From positions 1 through 34,643 of the forward strand of contig CAUZJO010000032.1 of the NCBI GenBank assembly GCA_963580245.1: a stretch of DNA of 34,643 bases, in the 5' to 3' direction. The notes below the pieces were generated by a model. That model had not been told where the DNA came from. It saw only the letters and a program-made list of their open reading frames with translations, and searched no databases. The position numbers were made by a program, and so were the translations under genes. Of this stretch, positions 8,449 through 16,386 are shown one piece after another. Position 1 is the stretch's first letter, and every line of letters begins with the position of its first letter. The DNA is from CAUZJO01 sp963580245. Its GTDB lineage: Bacteria; Sumerlaeota; Sumerlaeia; MVZB01.

Positions 8449-9009
8449 TCAATCGGGGATGAAATCGCTGGCGCGGAAGAGGTCGCCCCTGCTGATCGTG
8501 CCGTTGGTCGGGTCGTAGAGCGTGTAATCGAAACCTTCGACGCTGCCGAAGAAGAGTTCATACGAATAGCCGGGATAGAAACGCAGGGGATTCATGTCGT
8601 CCTGGCGATCGGGGCCGTCGCTGCTCAGCGCCCAGCGCGCGGCGTTTTCGAGCGGGGTGGCGCCGTAAGTGTACATTCCGGATCGGAATCGTCCGAACGA
8701 GGCTTGGGCATCGGTCGACTTGAACGGATCGAGTGGGATATTCGTGAGATACGAGATCGGGGTCGTGAGCGGCCGGAAGCGCCGGAAGCGCGGACCGAGC
8801 GCCACCGGGGCGGGCGGATACTGGTTGTTGTCCGCCGCGTAGGTCTCCAAGCCGGTCGCCATCGTTCTCAGATCGCTTTTGACCCGAGAGATCCTCGCCC
8901 GTGTCTGGGCCTCGAGAAAGTTGGGCAGGGCGATGACGGCGATAATCGCGATGATCGCGACGACCACCAGCAGTTCGATCAACGTGAAACCGCGATGCTT
9001 GCCAGACAT
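8449..9009 (-). CDS. Type II secretion/type IV pilus-like pseudopilin (GspG-like)
   Basis: ATG 9009, preceded by AAGGCAAGAAAG, gives 186 residues beginning MSGKHRG|FTLIELLVVVAIIA. Prepilin peptidase should cut after G7; F8 becomes the N-methylated residue and E12 is the conserved Glu5 of the mature protein. The NFLEAQTRARISRVKSDLRTM segment after the helix and an ADNNQYPP motif are typical of GspG-like pseudopilins of several candidate phyla. The C-terminal part (TYGA, DPTNGTISRGD) forms the usual beta-sheet head. The frame extends further upstream to 9144, but that extension would bury the leader. It is likely a subunit of a secretion pseudopilus or an exported prepilin-like protein. No other secretion genes are adjacent; pilT at 15111 is the only related component in the window. 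Confidence 0.88.
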   Translation of the reverse strand: MSGKHRGFTLIELLVVVAIIAIIAVIALPNFLEAQTRARISRVKSDLRTMATGLETYAADNNQYPPAPVALGPRFRRFRPLTTPISYLTNIPLDPFKSTDAQASFGRFRSGMYTYGATPLENAARWALSSDGPDRQDDMNPLRFYPGYSYELFFGSVEGFDYTLYDPTNGTISRGDLFRASDFIPD

Positions 9010-9164
9010 CTTTCTTGCCTTTTGGATTTGAACTCGCTCCCCATACAAAAGACCCGCGCGACTTTCCAGCGGATAGACCGATGCCCGCACTCCCACTCCT
9101 TGCGTGACAAGCTCCCCGCAAATCTCCTTGGATAACGAAGGCAATGCGGCGAACCCAATCGGGC

Positions 9165-9755
9165 CTACCGAGACGGCGGCGACGACGGGGGACTCCCGCC
9201 ACTTCCGCCACCCCCGCCAAACATGCGTCCGAAACCTCTACCCCCGCCGAAACCGCCGTCGCGCATCCGGTCCTGGATGCGGTTTTGAAGCGTATCGAAA
9301 TCCTCGGGGCTGAGCGTCTTGCGCATCCGCTCCATCCTTTGGCTCATGCGCTGAGCCATCATTTGCATGAACTGCGCCTCTTGCTCGGGCGTGGCGATCT
9401 CGCGCATGGCATCCATCCGCCCGCGCCAACCCTCTCGCCCTTCGGGGCGCCCTTGCGCCCACAGCTCGTCCATCTTGGCCTTCTGCTCATCCGTGAAATT
9501 GAGACCCTCCATCATCTCCTGGCGGCGCTTTTGGCGTTCTTCGGGGCTGCGCGGGTGCCTGGGCCTCTCGGGCGGAGCAACCTGTTCCCGACCCACCGCG
9601 ACGACCGGTTCGGGAGGCTTTTCCGGAATTCCCCGGAACTTGTCAAACAGTGTCCAGCCATAGACGCCGCAGCCTAGCAGGAGGGCGACCAGGACGAGGA
9701 CCTTAACGCTGTCGGGTATCATCGGCGTTTTCGTGGGTTTAGGTTTCACTGCCAT
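9165..9755 (-). CDS. Membrane-anchored Spy/CpxP-like protein
   Basis: ATG 9755 with AAAGGAG just upstream gives 196 residues; longer upstream frames lack support. The protein has a short cytoplasmic N-terminus, one membrane helix (VKVLVLVALLLGCGVYGWTLF, ~residues 16-38), a Pro-rich linker, then a highly charged Met/Arg/Glu-rich helical region (residues ~65-165) with LNFTDEQKAKMDELW and LSPEDFDTLQNRI. These are LTxxQ-type motifs of Spy/CpxP periplasmic chaperones and metal-stress proteins. The C-terminus is a Gly/Arg then Ser/Pro tail. It follows the sigma/anti-sigma genes and a second Spy-like gene, which suggests an envelope-stress role. Exact ligand unknown. Confidence 0.65.
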   Translation of the reverse strand: MAVKPKPTKTPMIPDSVKVLVLVALLLGCGVYGWTLFDKFRGIPEKPPEPVVAVGREQVAPPERPRHPRSPEERQKRRQEMMEGLNFTDEQKAKMDELWAQGRPEGREGWRGRMDAMREIATPEQEAQFMQMMAQRMSQRMERMRKTLSPEDFDTLQNRIQDRMRDGGFGGGRGFGRMFGGGGGSGGSPPSSPPSR

Positions 9756-9923
9756 GGGCTCCTTTCTTCCACCGGTGAGGATACGTCCGGCGTTCGCGCG
9801 GCGCAACCAAATCCAGTTTCGGCTGGATGGGTGCTGGTCTCCGCGTGACAGAGCACATTTCATGCCATCGGAATCAGACGCGGCCGCCGCGGCGCTTCAT
9901 GACGGGTTGTCGCCGTGGGAGAG

Positions 9924-10466
9924 TTACATATCCGAGCGGGCCGAGACGGGCGCCGCGTGACCCTGGAGCCGATTCTGGTAGGTTTGCTTACGCTCTTCGA
10001 GGATTTCTTTAAGTTTCTGGTAGCGCTCGGCGAGGACCTCGGTGAACAGATCGTTCTGATTCTCATCAAGGACGCCGCGATGTCGTCTAAGCGCTTGTAC
10101 CAGGCGCTGATAGAAGGCGTCGGAACAATTTCGGATATCGATCAGATGCGGCTTCAACGTTTCCGTTGACAGATCATCCTGGGCCATCCGCTGGGCGAGC
10201 TGGACCATGCAATCGATCGACACGACGCGCCGGTTCCATTCCTCCTCATCCCACCGGCGGCGTATCTCGGCGAAGAGGTCGCGCTGCTCGGGTCTCAGGT
10301 TCAGGCGGCCCTCATCGAACACCAAGAGGTGTTCTGTTTTGACCGGAAGGGGTTCGATTTGGTACGCATCATTCCGGGATGTCTCCCGCAACGCCAGCGC
10401 GGCGATGAGAACGGCATTCAGACCTAACGAGAAGGCCAACAGCCCGTTCCGTTTGGGCGAGTTCAT
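9924..10466 (-). CDS. Membrane-anchored Spy/CpxP-like protein
   Basis: ATG 10466 overlaps the stop of the anti-sigma gene (10463-10465) in an ATGA arrangement, which fixes this start (180 residues). An N-terminal membrane helix (LLAFSLGLNAVLIAALAL) is followed by a charged helical periplasmic domain with LNLRPEQRDLFAEIRRRW, LVQALRRHRGVLDENQNDLFTEVLAERYQKL and a final coiled coil. The alternating helices with LxxEQ/ENQ turns resemble Spy/CpxP or RseA-partner-like sensors. Translational coupling to the anti-sigma factor suggests it modulates that protein or belongs to the same stress response. Confidence 0.62.
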   Translation of the reverse strand: MNSPKRNGLLAFSLGLNAVLIAALALRETSRNDAYQIEPLPVKTEHLLVFDEGRLNLRPEQRDLFAEIRRRWDEEEWNRRVVSIDCMVQLAQRMAQDDLSTETLKPHLIDIRNCSDAFYQRLVQALRRHRGVLDENQNDLFTEVLAERYQKLKEILEERKQTYQNRLQGHAAPVSARSDM

Positions 10467-10975
10467 GGTCGCGGCTCCCACGGGGAATCTTCAACGATCC
10501 CGGCGATGCGCCCGATCGTCTCGGCCTGTTCGGGGACAAGCGTCGTCACCAGCATCTCTCGCATCCCCGCATCTCCGTAGAGTGGTCCCGGAGCGTCCCC
10601 CCGACCCACGACTCCGAGCAGCACCAACCCGGTCAAGACGCCGCCAAAGACCCAAGCCGCGGTCGCCATGACCGGCCGGTGCAAGAAAGCCAACCACGAC
10701 ACCGGGCCGGGCCTTTGGGGGGTTAGATCATGCCGGACCCGTTCCATGACCCGCTCGGCGATGGCGTGGCCGCGATGTTCGTCGAGGTTGGGCGCGGCCC
10801 ACTTCTCCAACAGAGAATCCACCTCGCCGAGGGCCTTGAACTCTCGGAGCAGATCCGCTTCGGCCTGCATGTGGTCTTGGAGGGCTTCGGCAACTGGGGG
10901 GGGTAGTTCGCCGTCATGGAGTGCCGACAGACGCTCCAGCTCTCGCTCATTTCGCTCGTTTGGGTCCTGCTTCAT
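10463..10975 (-). CDS. Anti-sigma factor, single membrane helix, zinc-free
   Basis: This 170-residue protein begins at ATG 10975 with GGGAGAG upstream. The N-terminal ~75 residues hold an anti-sigma-type helical domain (RLSALHDGELPPPVAEAL) and one membrane helix follows (VMATAAWVFGGVLTGLVLLGVV, ~residues 101-124), then a ~45-residue outer tail. It contains no cysteine, so it lacks the HxxxCxxC zinc site of ZAS anti-sigma factors. Its position 94 bases behind an ECF sigma gene makes it the likely cognate inhibitor, holding the sigma factor at the inner membrane until an outer signal releases it. Confidence 0.75.
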   Translation of the reverse strand: MKQDPNERNERELERLSALHDGELPPPVAEALQDHMQAEADLLREFKALGEVDSLLEKWAAPNLDEHRGHAIAERVMERVRHDLTPQRPGPVSWLAFLHRPVMATAAWVFGGVLTGLVLLGVVGRGDAPGPLYGDAGMREMLVTTLVPEQAETIGRIAGIVEDSPWEPRP

Positions 10976-11069
10976 GGCGTGGTATCTCTCCCATACGCTT
11001 ATTACGGGCCAGCCGGCGGTATCTTACGCGCGGCCCTCGATTTGGTGAAAAATCTCGTGCGCTTGCCGT

Positions 11070-11684
11070 TCATCCCGTGCTTTTGGCCCGGCCGCGCGGG
11101 CTGGGGGCGCTGCCTTCCTGGAGATAGCGATCCAGTTCACGGCGCAACTGGCGGCGCGCCCGATAGATCAATTGCTCAACCGAACCGAGAGAGCAGTCCA
11201 GCGTCTGGGCGATTTCCTTGTAGCTCATCCCCTTGAAGCGGCTCAGCTCGAGTGCCAGGCACTGGTTGACCGGCAGGCCGGCCAGGGCGCGCTCCAGGGT
11301 CTCGCTCAGCTCCGCCTCGCGGGCGGCCCGATCCGCGCGGTCGCCCACGGGAGCGGCCGTCGGGGGAATCGCCTCCTCGTTGACCAGTTGGGGACGGCGG
11401 GCCGTACGCCGATAGTGGTCCAGACAGAGCCGCGAAGCGATGCGGAAGAGCCAAGTCGTGAACTTGCCGCCGGCCACGTATTGCGTGCGCGCGCGCCACA
11501 ACCTCCAGAAGGTCTCCTGGGTCAATTCTTCGGCCGCTCCCTCGTCGCGCACGCCCCTGACGATGAATCGGAACAGCGGGGATTGCCAACGCGCCATCAG
11601 CCGCTCCAGGGCACTCGAGTCGTCCCGGGCGAGTTGGGCCATGAGCTGATCGTCTTCGGAGGGTAGGGAATCAGGCGGCATCAT
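11070..11684 (-). CDS. ECF-family RNA polymerase sigma factor (sigma-70 region 2 and 4)
   Basis: The protein has 204 residues; ATG 11684 and ATG 11681 are both possible and neither has a clear Shine-Dalgarno. Region 2 spans roughly residues 30-95 (LFRFIVRGVRDEGAAEELTQ, TFWRLW, FTTWLFRIASRLCLDHYRR). Region 4 spans ~135-190 with ALELSRFKGMSYKEIAQTL and the helix-turn-helix GSVEQLIYRARRQLRREL. The sequence is typical of ECF sigma factors of the RpoE type. It is first in a minus-strand run followed by the anti-sigma factor and two Spy-like genes, so the set is probably autoregulated. I could not recognise an ECF-type promoter upstream. Confidence 0.93.
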   Translation of the reverse strand: MMPPDSLPSEDDQLMAQLARDDSSALERLMARWQSPLFRFIVRGVRDEGAAEELTQETFWRLWRARTQYVAGGKFTTWLFRIASRLCLDHYRRTARRPQLVNEEAIPPTAAPVGDRADRAAREAELSETLERALAGLPVNQCLALELSRFKGMSYKEIAQTLDCSLGSVEQLIYRARRQLRRELDRYLQEGSAPSPRGRAKSTG

Positions 11685-11886
11685 CGGGCGGCAATCGGCG
11701 CCTTGACCATCAGCAACAGACTCCTAAGCGACTCACCCACCCCAGGCGGCGTAACGGAAGCGACCATTGAGGCGACCTGGACCTTCATGTAATACATCAA
11801 GCATCAAGACTGAAGGTAGCCACACCCCGACACCGGCTTCATCCATTCCCGAACAGTCTGAATCGCAACCCGGAGCGAGGATCAAC

Positions 11887-13353
11887 CTATCCGCCGGGTT
11901 GCTCGACCGGTCGGCCGATGATGATTTCGACGCGTCGATTGAGGGCCTGGTCCGCGTCGTCTTCCCCCGCCACGATGGGATTGAAATAAGCCCGTGAGAT
12001 CGCCTTGAGGTTCCCGCCGGCGATGCCCCCCTCGCTCATCAGGTAATCCCGGACGCGGTCGGCGCAGGCGAATCCGAGTGCCCAATGGTCGGCGAAGGGC
12101 AGGTCCCCGATCGGTCGATCGTCGGTATGGCCCTCGATTCGGATATCGCGCTCCGAGAACTTCTTGAGGGTCCCGGCGACCGGATCGAGCAACGCCTTGG
12201 CTTCGGGCGAGATGATCGTCGAGCCGGCATTGAACAGAGCATCGGTGGGTAGAATGATGTGAAGTCCGGAAGAGTCGAGTTGGGCCTTCGCGCCGTCGGC
12301 CCCGGGCGCGTCGGCCAGTTGCTTGCGCAGGGAATCGGAGGCTTCGCCGAGGGCTTGGTCCTCGGCCAAGTTGGGGGGCAGGGCCGCCTGGACGGCTGTT
12401 TCGATATCGACTTTCTTTTGCGCTTCAAAGGCCTCCATCTCGGCCTCCTTTTCCGCCGCGAGGGTCTCGATCTGTTCCTTCAAGCCGTCGCGTTCGGTCA
12501 CGAGGGCATCGAGAGTCGCTTTGTCGATCGTCGGTTTGAACGCCTCGATCTCCTCCAGCTTGGCTTGGAGTTCGTCCGCTTGTTTTTCGCTCTGTTCGAG
12601 GGCTTCGGTCTTTTCGGCGAGGGAAGACAGCGTCTCGGCCACCTGGTCTTCGAGGCCGCTGATTTCCAAAACGAGATCACCTCGCTCCTCGATGACCTGA
12701 CCCAGCGTTTTCTTGTCCTCTTGGCGGGCGGCTTGCTCCGCGATGATCGCATTGTCTCGCGTCGCGACATCCTGCTGGAGGAGCCTTGCCTGTTCGCTGA
12801 GGTCCTGTTTCTCGACCTTCAACGCGGCCACTTCCCGGGTCAGCTCGCCGCCGAGCGTTTGCTCCTCGCGCAGCTTGACGTTCAGGCCGCTGATCTTTTC
12901 GAGCGCGGCGTCCACTTCGGCCTGGAGCGAGTTGATCTTTCGATCTCGCGCGGCGATTTCGGACCTGGCGATGGCCTTGCTCTCTTCGGCCTCACTCTGA
13001 AAGGCGTTGAATTCATTCCGCGTCCGGCGCAGTTGGTCGCTCAGTTCCCTTTCCTTCTGCGATTTGAGTGTTTGGGCTTTATCCAGTTCACGCTGGAGTC
13101 GGTTCTTCTCCTTGCCCGCCTTGGCCAGCTCCTCGTTCATGATTTCATTGATCTTGTAGTAGTTGGCCTGGAACTCCTCGTTCTCCTTCTCCAGACGCGC
13201 GATCTTCTCGTCCAACAGGTCCGAGCGTTCACGCAGGACTTGCGTCTCCACACAGCCGCAGAGGGCGACCAGACACGCCAGGAGCGGCGAATATGACAGG
13301 AAGCGACCGAGAGGACCCATGGCTTTAGTTTGCTCGCTCGATATGACGTTCAT
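11887..13353 (-). CDS. OmpA-family peptidoglycan-binding lipoprotein with long coiled coil
   Basis: This 488-residue protein starts at ATG 13353; ATG 13320 would give a more usual 23-residue lipoprotein signal. The signal ends with ALCGC, making C34 the likely lipidated cysteine. Residues ~40-345 are an almost uninterrupted coiled coil rich in E, K, L and Q. Residues ~355-480 form an OmpA/MotB-type domain: LDSSGLHIILPTDALFNAGS, then IRIEGHTDDRPI with the meso-DAP-binding Asp, and NRRVEIII near the end. It probably tethers an outer or inner membrane to peptidoglycan across a wide periplasm. pyrC lies just upstream on the same strand (63-base gap); the sigma gene follows after 202 bases. Confidence 0.85.
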   Translation of the reverse strand: MNVISSEQTKAMGPLGRFLSYSPLLACLVALCGCVETQVLRERSDLLDEKIARLEKENEEFQANYYKINEIMNEELAKAGKEKNRLQRELDKAQTLKSQKERELSDQLRRTRNEFNAFQSEAEESKAIARSEIAARDRKINSLQAEVDAALEKISGLNVKLREEQTLGGELTREVAALKVEKQDLSEQARLLQQDVATRDNAIIAEQAARQEDKKTLGQVIEERGDLVLEISGLEDQVAETLSSLAEKTEALEQSEKQADELQAKLEEIEAFKPTIDKATLDALVTERDGLKEQIETLAAEKEAEMEAFEAQKKVDIETAVQAALPPNLAEDQALGEASDSLRKQLADAPGADGAKAQLDSSGLHIILPTDALFNAGSTIISPEAKALLDPVAGTLKKFSERDIRIEGHTDDRPIGDLPFADHWALGFACADRVRDYLMSEGGIAGGNLKAISRAYFNPIVAGEDDADQALNRRVEIIIGRPVEQPGG

Positions 13354-13416
13354 CAGACATTCTTATCCGCCTTGCCCATACGCCCGTTCCCACCTGCGCC
13401 AGATAGATCCGGCGCC

Positions 13417-14718
13417 CTACGCCAAGGGTTGGCGCCGCGCGACGAGGGTGCCGTCTCGGTAGACGGGGCTGCCGACGACGAACGTCATCACCGGGCGGCC
13501 GATCAATTCCTTCCCGTTCCAGGGGCAGTTGCGTCCCTTGCTCTGAAAGGATTCGGGTTCGACGGTCCAGGCCCGTTCAGGGTCGAAGACCGCCACGTCG
13601 GCGTCGGCCCCATCCGAAAGCGTCCCCTTGGGCAGCCCGAGCAACCGGGCCGGATTGATCGTCAGCTTGGCGATCACGTCGCTCATGGAGAACAATCCCG
13701 AGCGCACAAGGCCGGTGTTGAGGACGCCGAACGCCGTTTCCAGCCCGATGATCCCGTTGGGAGCGTCGGTGAACATCAAGTCCTTTTCCATGACCGTATG
13801 CGGGGCATGGTCGGTTGCGATCACCTCGATCGTCCCATCGCTCAGCCCCTCGATCAGGGCCAGCCGGTCATCTTCGGTCGATAGCGGCGGGTTGCACTTG
13901 AAGTGCGTGTCGTAGGTCTGGGCGTCCTGGACCGTGAGGGCCAGGTGATGGGGCGTGACCTCGCACGAGATACGCACTCCGCGCGCCCGAGCTCGCCGGA
14001 TGAAATCGAGCGACGCCTTACTGCTGACGTGGCAGATGTGAATCCTGCCCCCGGTGAACTCGGCGAGGTCGACGTCACGCGCGACCTGGATGCTCTCGGC
14101 GGCCGAGGGCCAGCCGGGCAAACCCAGACGGGTCGCCACCTCACCCTCGCGAATCACCCCGCCCTCGGCCAGGTTCAGGTCCTCGCAATGGTCGAGAATC
14201 AGCGCGCCGAACGTGACCGAATACTCCAGGGCCCGGCGCATGACCTGATTGTTCATGATCGGGCGGCCGTCATCGGTGAATCCGACGGCCCCCGCCTGGA
14301 GCAAATCGCCGAACTCGGTGATCTCCTCCCCGCGCTGCCCTCTGGTGACGGCCGCGTAGGGAAAGACGTTGACGGCGGCGTCGGTCTGGGAGCTCGAGAG
14401 GATGAATTTGACACCGGTCTGGCTGTCGATGACCGGTTCGGTGTTGGGCATCGGGCAGACGCTGGTGAAGCCCCCCGCCGCCGCGGCCCGGGTCCCCGTG
14501 GCGATCGTTTCCTTGTCCTCGCGGCCGGGCTCGCGCAGGTGGACGTGCATATCCACCAGCCCTGGCGTAACCAGCCGCCCCTCCAGGTCGAGAGCCTCGT
14601 CGACGCGGTCGGGTGCCGACAGAGCCACCCGGCCATCCACCAGCCACAGGTCGGCGACCTCGTCGCGTTGATTGGCTGGATCGATGATCCGACCTCCTCT
14701 AAGATGATAACTGGCCAT
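13417..14718 (-). CDS. pyrC: Dihydroorotase (type I, PyrC/AllB-like amidohydrolase)
   Basis: It catalyses the third step of UMP synthesis, the reversible cyclisation of N-carbamoyl-aspartate to dihydroorotate. ATG 14718 is preferred (433 residues) because GAAGAG lies 8 bases upstream; a GTG at 14727 is possible. Metal-site motifs are intact: H58-V-H60-LREPG, PMPNTEPVIDS, VGFTDDGRPIMN (the Asp-type site of class I enzymes rather than a carbamylated lysine), DHCED, HICHVSSKASL and IATDHAPHT. The C-terminal KGRNCPWNGKELIGRPVMT is characteristic of bacterial dihydroorotases of this class. In many bacteria this gene follows pyrB; no pyrB is seen upstream within the window. The neighbours are unrelated in function. 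Confidence 0.95.
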   Translation of the reverse strand: MASYHLRGGRIIDPANQRDEVADLWLVDGRVALSAPDRVDEALDLEGRLVTPGLVDMHVHLREPGREDKETIATGTRAAAAGGFTSVCPMPNTEPVIDSQTGVKFILSSSQTDAAVNVFPYAAVTRGQRGEEITEFGDLLQAGAVGFTDDGRPIMNNQVMRRALEYSVTFGALILDHCEDLNLAEGGVIREGEVATRLGLPGWPSAAESIQVARDVDLAEFTGGRIHICHVSSKASLDFIRRARARGVRISCEVTPHHLALTVQDAQTYDTHFKCNPPLSTEDDRLALIEGLSDGTIEVIATDHAPHTVMEKDLMFTDAPNGIIGLETAFGVLNTGLVRSGLFSMSDVIAKLTINPARLLGLPKGTLSDGADADVAVFDPERAWTVEPESFQSKGRNCPWNGKELIGRPVMTFVVGSPVYRDGTLVARRQPLA

Positions 14719-15110
14719 GCATTGCACTCTTCAACGTGTTTTGCGACAAGGCGCGGGATGAGGGCTCGTGGGAGAATCGGCCGGGACCGTCAACCAAGCC
14801 TCTGAGGGGCCGTTCGCAAGGGCAGGCCGGGGGTCCCCTCTTCCCCGATTCCCTCCGATCCAACCCACTCACATCTAATCACCCCGATACTTCCCCACCA
14901 CGGCTTGAACTTCAAGGGCCATTTTGAAGATCGGCGCGGCTCGCCTCCGCGCTTCCGCGCGGCATTGGTTCCCCGCTTGACATTCCACCGCGGGATTGGC
15001 AAAGTCGCCTGTTATGCTGGTTATCCCGACCTGGCGGTTGGGCGAGAGGGATGGCGGTCGCGGGTTGCCCGGTCGGCGCGCCGTGGGGATAAAGCGGGAG
15101 TCAGGTTAAG
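14719..15110. other. 392-base divergent intergenic region (pyrC / pilT)
   Basis: This contains the Shine-Dalgarno of pyrC at its left end and the leader of pilT at its right end. A TTGACA at 14977-14982 has no -10 at a suitable distance. No hairpin, repeat or small gene was recognised. Confidence 0.5.
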
Positions 15111-16205
15111 TTGGCGCTCAATTACGAAGCATTGGTGGATGGGGCCTACAATCATAATGCCTCCGATATCCACCTCTTGCAGGACAGCCCCACATTCGTT
15201 CGCATCGACGGGGTGATGCGCCCGGTCCAGGGTACTCCGGTCACCCGCGAGGATATCGAGGGTTTCCTCAAGGAAATCATGAACAGCGCCGACGTCGAGA
15301 CGCTCGAAAAGCGGCGGGGGGCCGATTTCGCCTGGCAGCCCGACGACCGCATGCGGTTTCGGATGGCCGTTTACTATGAACGGGAGCGGTTGCGGATCGT
15401 CATGCGGCTGATCAAGATCAAAATCGCCTCGATCGATGACCTGAATCTGCCCGACATCGTCAAGGAGATCGCCGGCTGGCACCGCGGAGTGACGCTGCTG
15501 ACCGGCGTGACCGGCTCGGGCAAGTCGACGACGCTGGCGGCCATGATGAATTATATCAACTCGCGCGAGAGCCGTTGCATTATCACGATCGAGGACCCCA
15601 TCGAGCTGATCCACGAGAACATCAAGTCGGTCGTCAGCCAGCGCGAGGTCGGGCGCGACGTCGAGAGTTTCCGCCACGGGCTGGTCCAGGCGCTGCGCCA
15701 GGACCCCGACGTGATCCTGATCGGCGAGATGCGCGACCCCGACACGATCAGCACCGCCCTGCGCGCCGCCGAGACGGGCCACTACGTTTTCTCGACGATG
15801 CACACCAGCAATGCCCTGCACACGGTCGAGCGCATCCTGTCGGAATTTCCCGAGGGCGAACACGCGCTGTTGCGCGATCAGCTCGCCAACAACCTGCGCG
15901 CCACGATCACCCAACGCCTGGTGCGCCGTGCCGGGGGGCGGGGGCGCGTCGCGGCGCTGGAGATCATGGTCGTCACCACCACAATCCGAAAACTCTTGAG
16001 CGATAACGAGATTCCCTCCATTGCCACGGTCATCCGCGAACGGCGCGACGGCAACATTTTGTTCGATCAGCACCTCGCCGACATGGTGCGCGGCAATATC
16101 ATCGACGAGAGCGAGGCCTATCAATACGTCGAGGACGAGGCGGCCTTCCGGCGTTACGTCAAGGGGCGGATGGCCACGGCCGATATGGGTGGCATCGTCG
16201 GTTGA
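15111..16205 (+). CDS. pilT: Type IV pilus retraction ATPase PilT
   Basis: The protein has 364 residues. TTG 15111 is the only usable start, since a TAA at 15090 closes the frame and no other start codon intervenes. Motifs of the PilT/VirB11 secretion ATPase family occur in order: the N-terminal PAS-like domain (DIHLLQDSPTFVRIDGVMRP), Walker A G132-VTGSGK138-S, Asp box (IITIEDPIE), Walker B with E206 (LIGEMRDPDT), and the His box H231 to H237 (TMHTSNALHTVERIL). PilT-specific features include LRDQLANNLRATITQRL and the NIDES-like tail. It powers pilus disassembly for twitching or DNA uptake as a cytoplasmic hexamer. No pilus assembly genes are adjacent. The next genes encode a KaiC-like ATPase and a receiver protein, suggesting regulated retraction. 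Confidence 0.93.
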   Translation: MALNYEALVDGAYNHNASDIHLLQDSPTFVRIDGVMRPVQGTPVTREDIEGFLKEIMNSADVETLEKRRGADFAWQPDDRMRFRMAVYYERERLRIVMRLIKIKIASIDDLNLPDIVKEIAGWHRGVTLLTGVTGSGKSTTLAAMMNYINSRESRCIITIEDPIELIHENIKSVVSQREVGRDVESFRHGLVQALRQDPDVILIGEMRDPDTISTALRAAETGHYVFSTMHTSNALHTVERILSEFPEGEHALLRDQLANNLRATITQRLVRRAGGRGRVAALEIMVVTTTIRKLLSDNEIPSIATVIRERRDGNILFDQHLADMVRGNIIDESEAYQYVEDEAAFRRYVKGRMATADMGGIVG

Positions 16206-16305
16206 ATACGTCTCCCATGGAAGGGACCGATCATCGGATCACTTACTCACACGGCGCGAAACCCAAAACAGAAATGGCGGCAATCCGTATTGGTTCATCG
16301 ATTTG

Positions 16306-16334
16306 TTGATTGGGAGATTGAGGCATTTTATTAT
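16306..16334 (+). promoter_or_regulatory. Sigma70-type promoter of the KaiC-like gene
   Basis: TTGATT (16306-16311, 4/6 matches) and TATTAT (16329-16334, 5/6) are separated by exactly 17 bases. Transcription would start near 16341, leaving a leader of ~45 bases before the GTG at 16387. This gives the KaiC-like/receiver pair expression independent of pilT. Confidence 0.55.
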
Positions 16335-16342
16335 CTCGATCA

Positions 16343-16354
16343 TCCATCGATGGA
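16343..16354. promoter_or_regulatory. 12-bp perfect palindrome at the predicted transcription start
   Basis: TCCATCGATGGA reads identically on both strands and begins within a few bases of the predicted start site of the KaiC-like gene, a position suited to a repressor operator. No known regulator motif was matched. Confidence 0.35.
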
Positions 16355-16386
16355 CGGCCGGATGTCCCCAATGAGGAGATGTAGCA

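Noticed and set aside
12259..13296. 345-codon plus-strand frame opposite the OmpA-type gene
   Set aside because: The Leu/Gly/Phe-rich translation mirrors the coiled-coil codons on the other strand; no motif, no ribosome site.
13903..14805. 300-codon plus-strand frame opposite pyrC
   Set aside because: Antisense to intact dihydroorotase active-site motifs.
14977..14982. TTGACA as a -35 element for pilT
   Set aside because: The only -10-like hexamer (TATGCT at 15013) is 30 bases away, too far for a sigma70 promoter, and no sigma54-type spacing fits.
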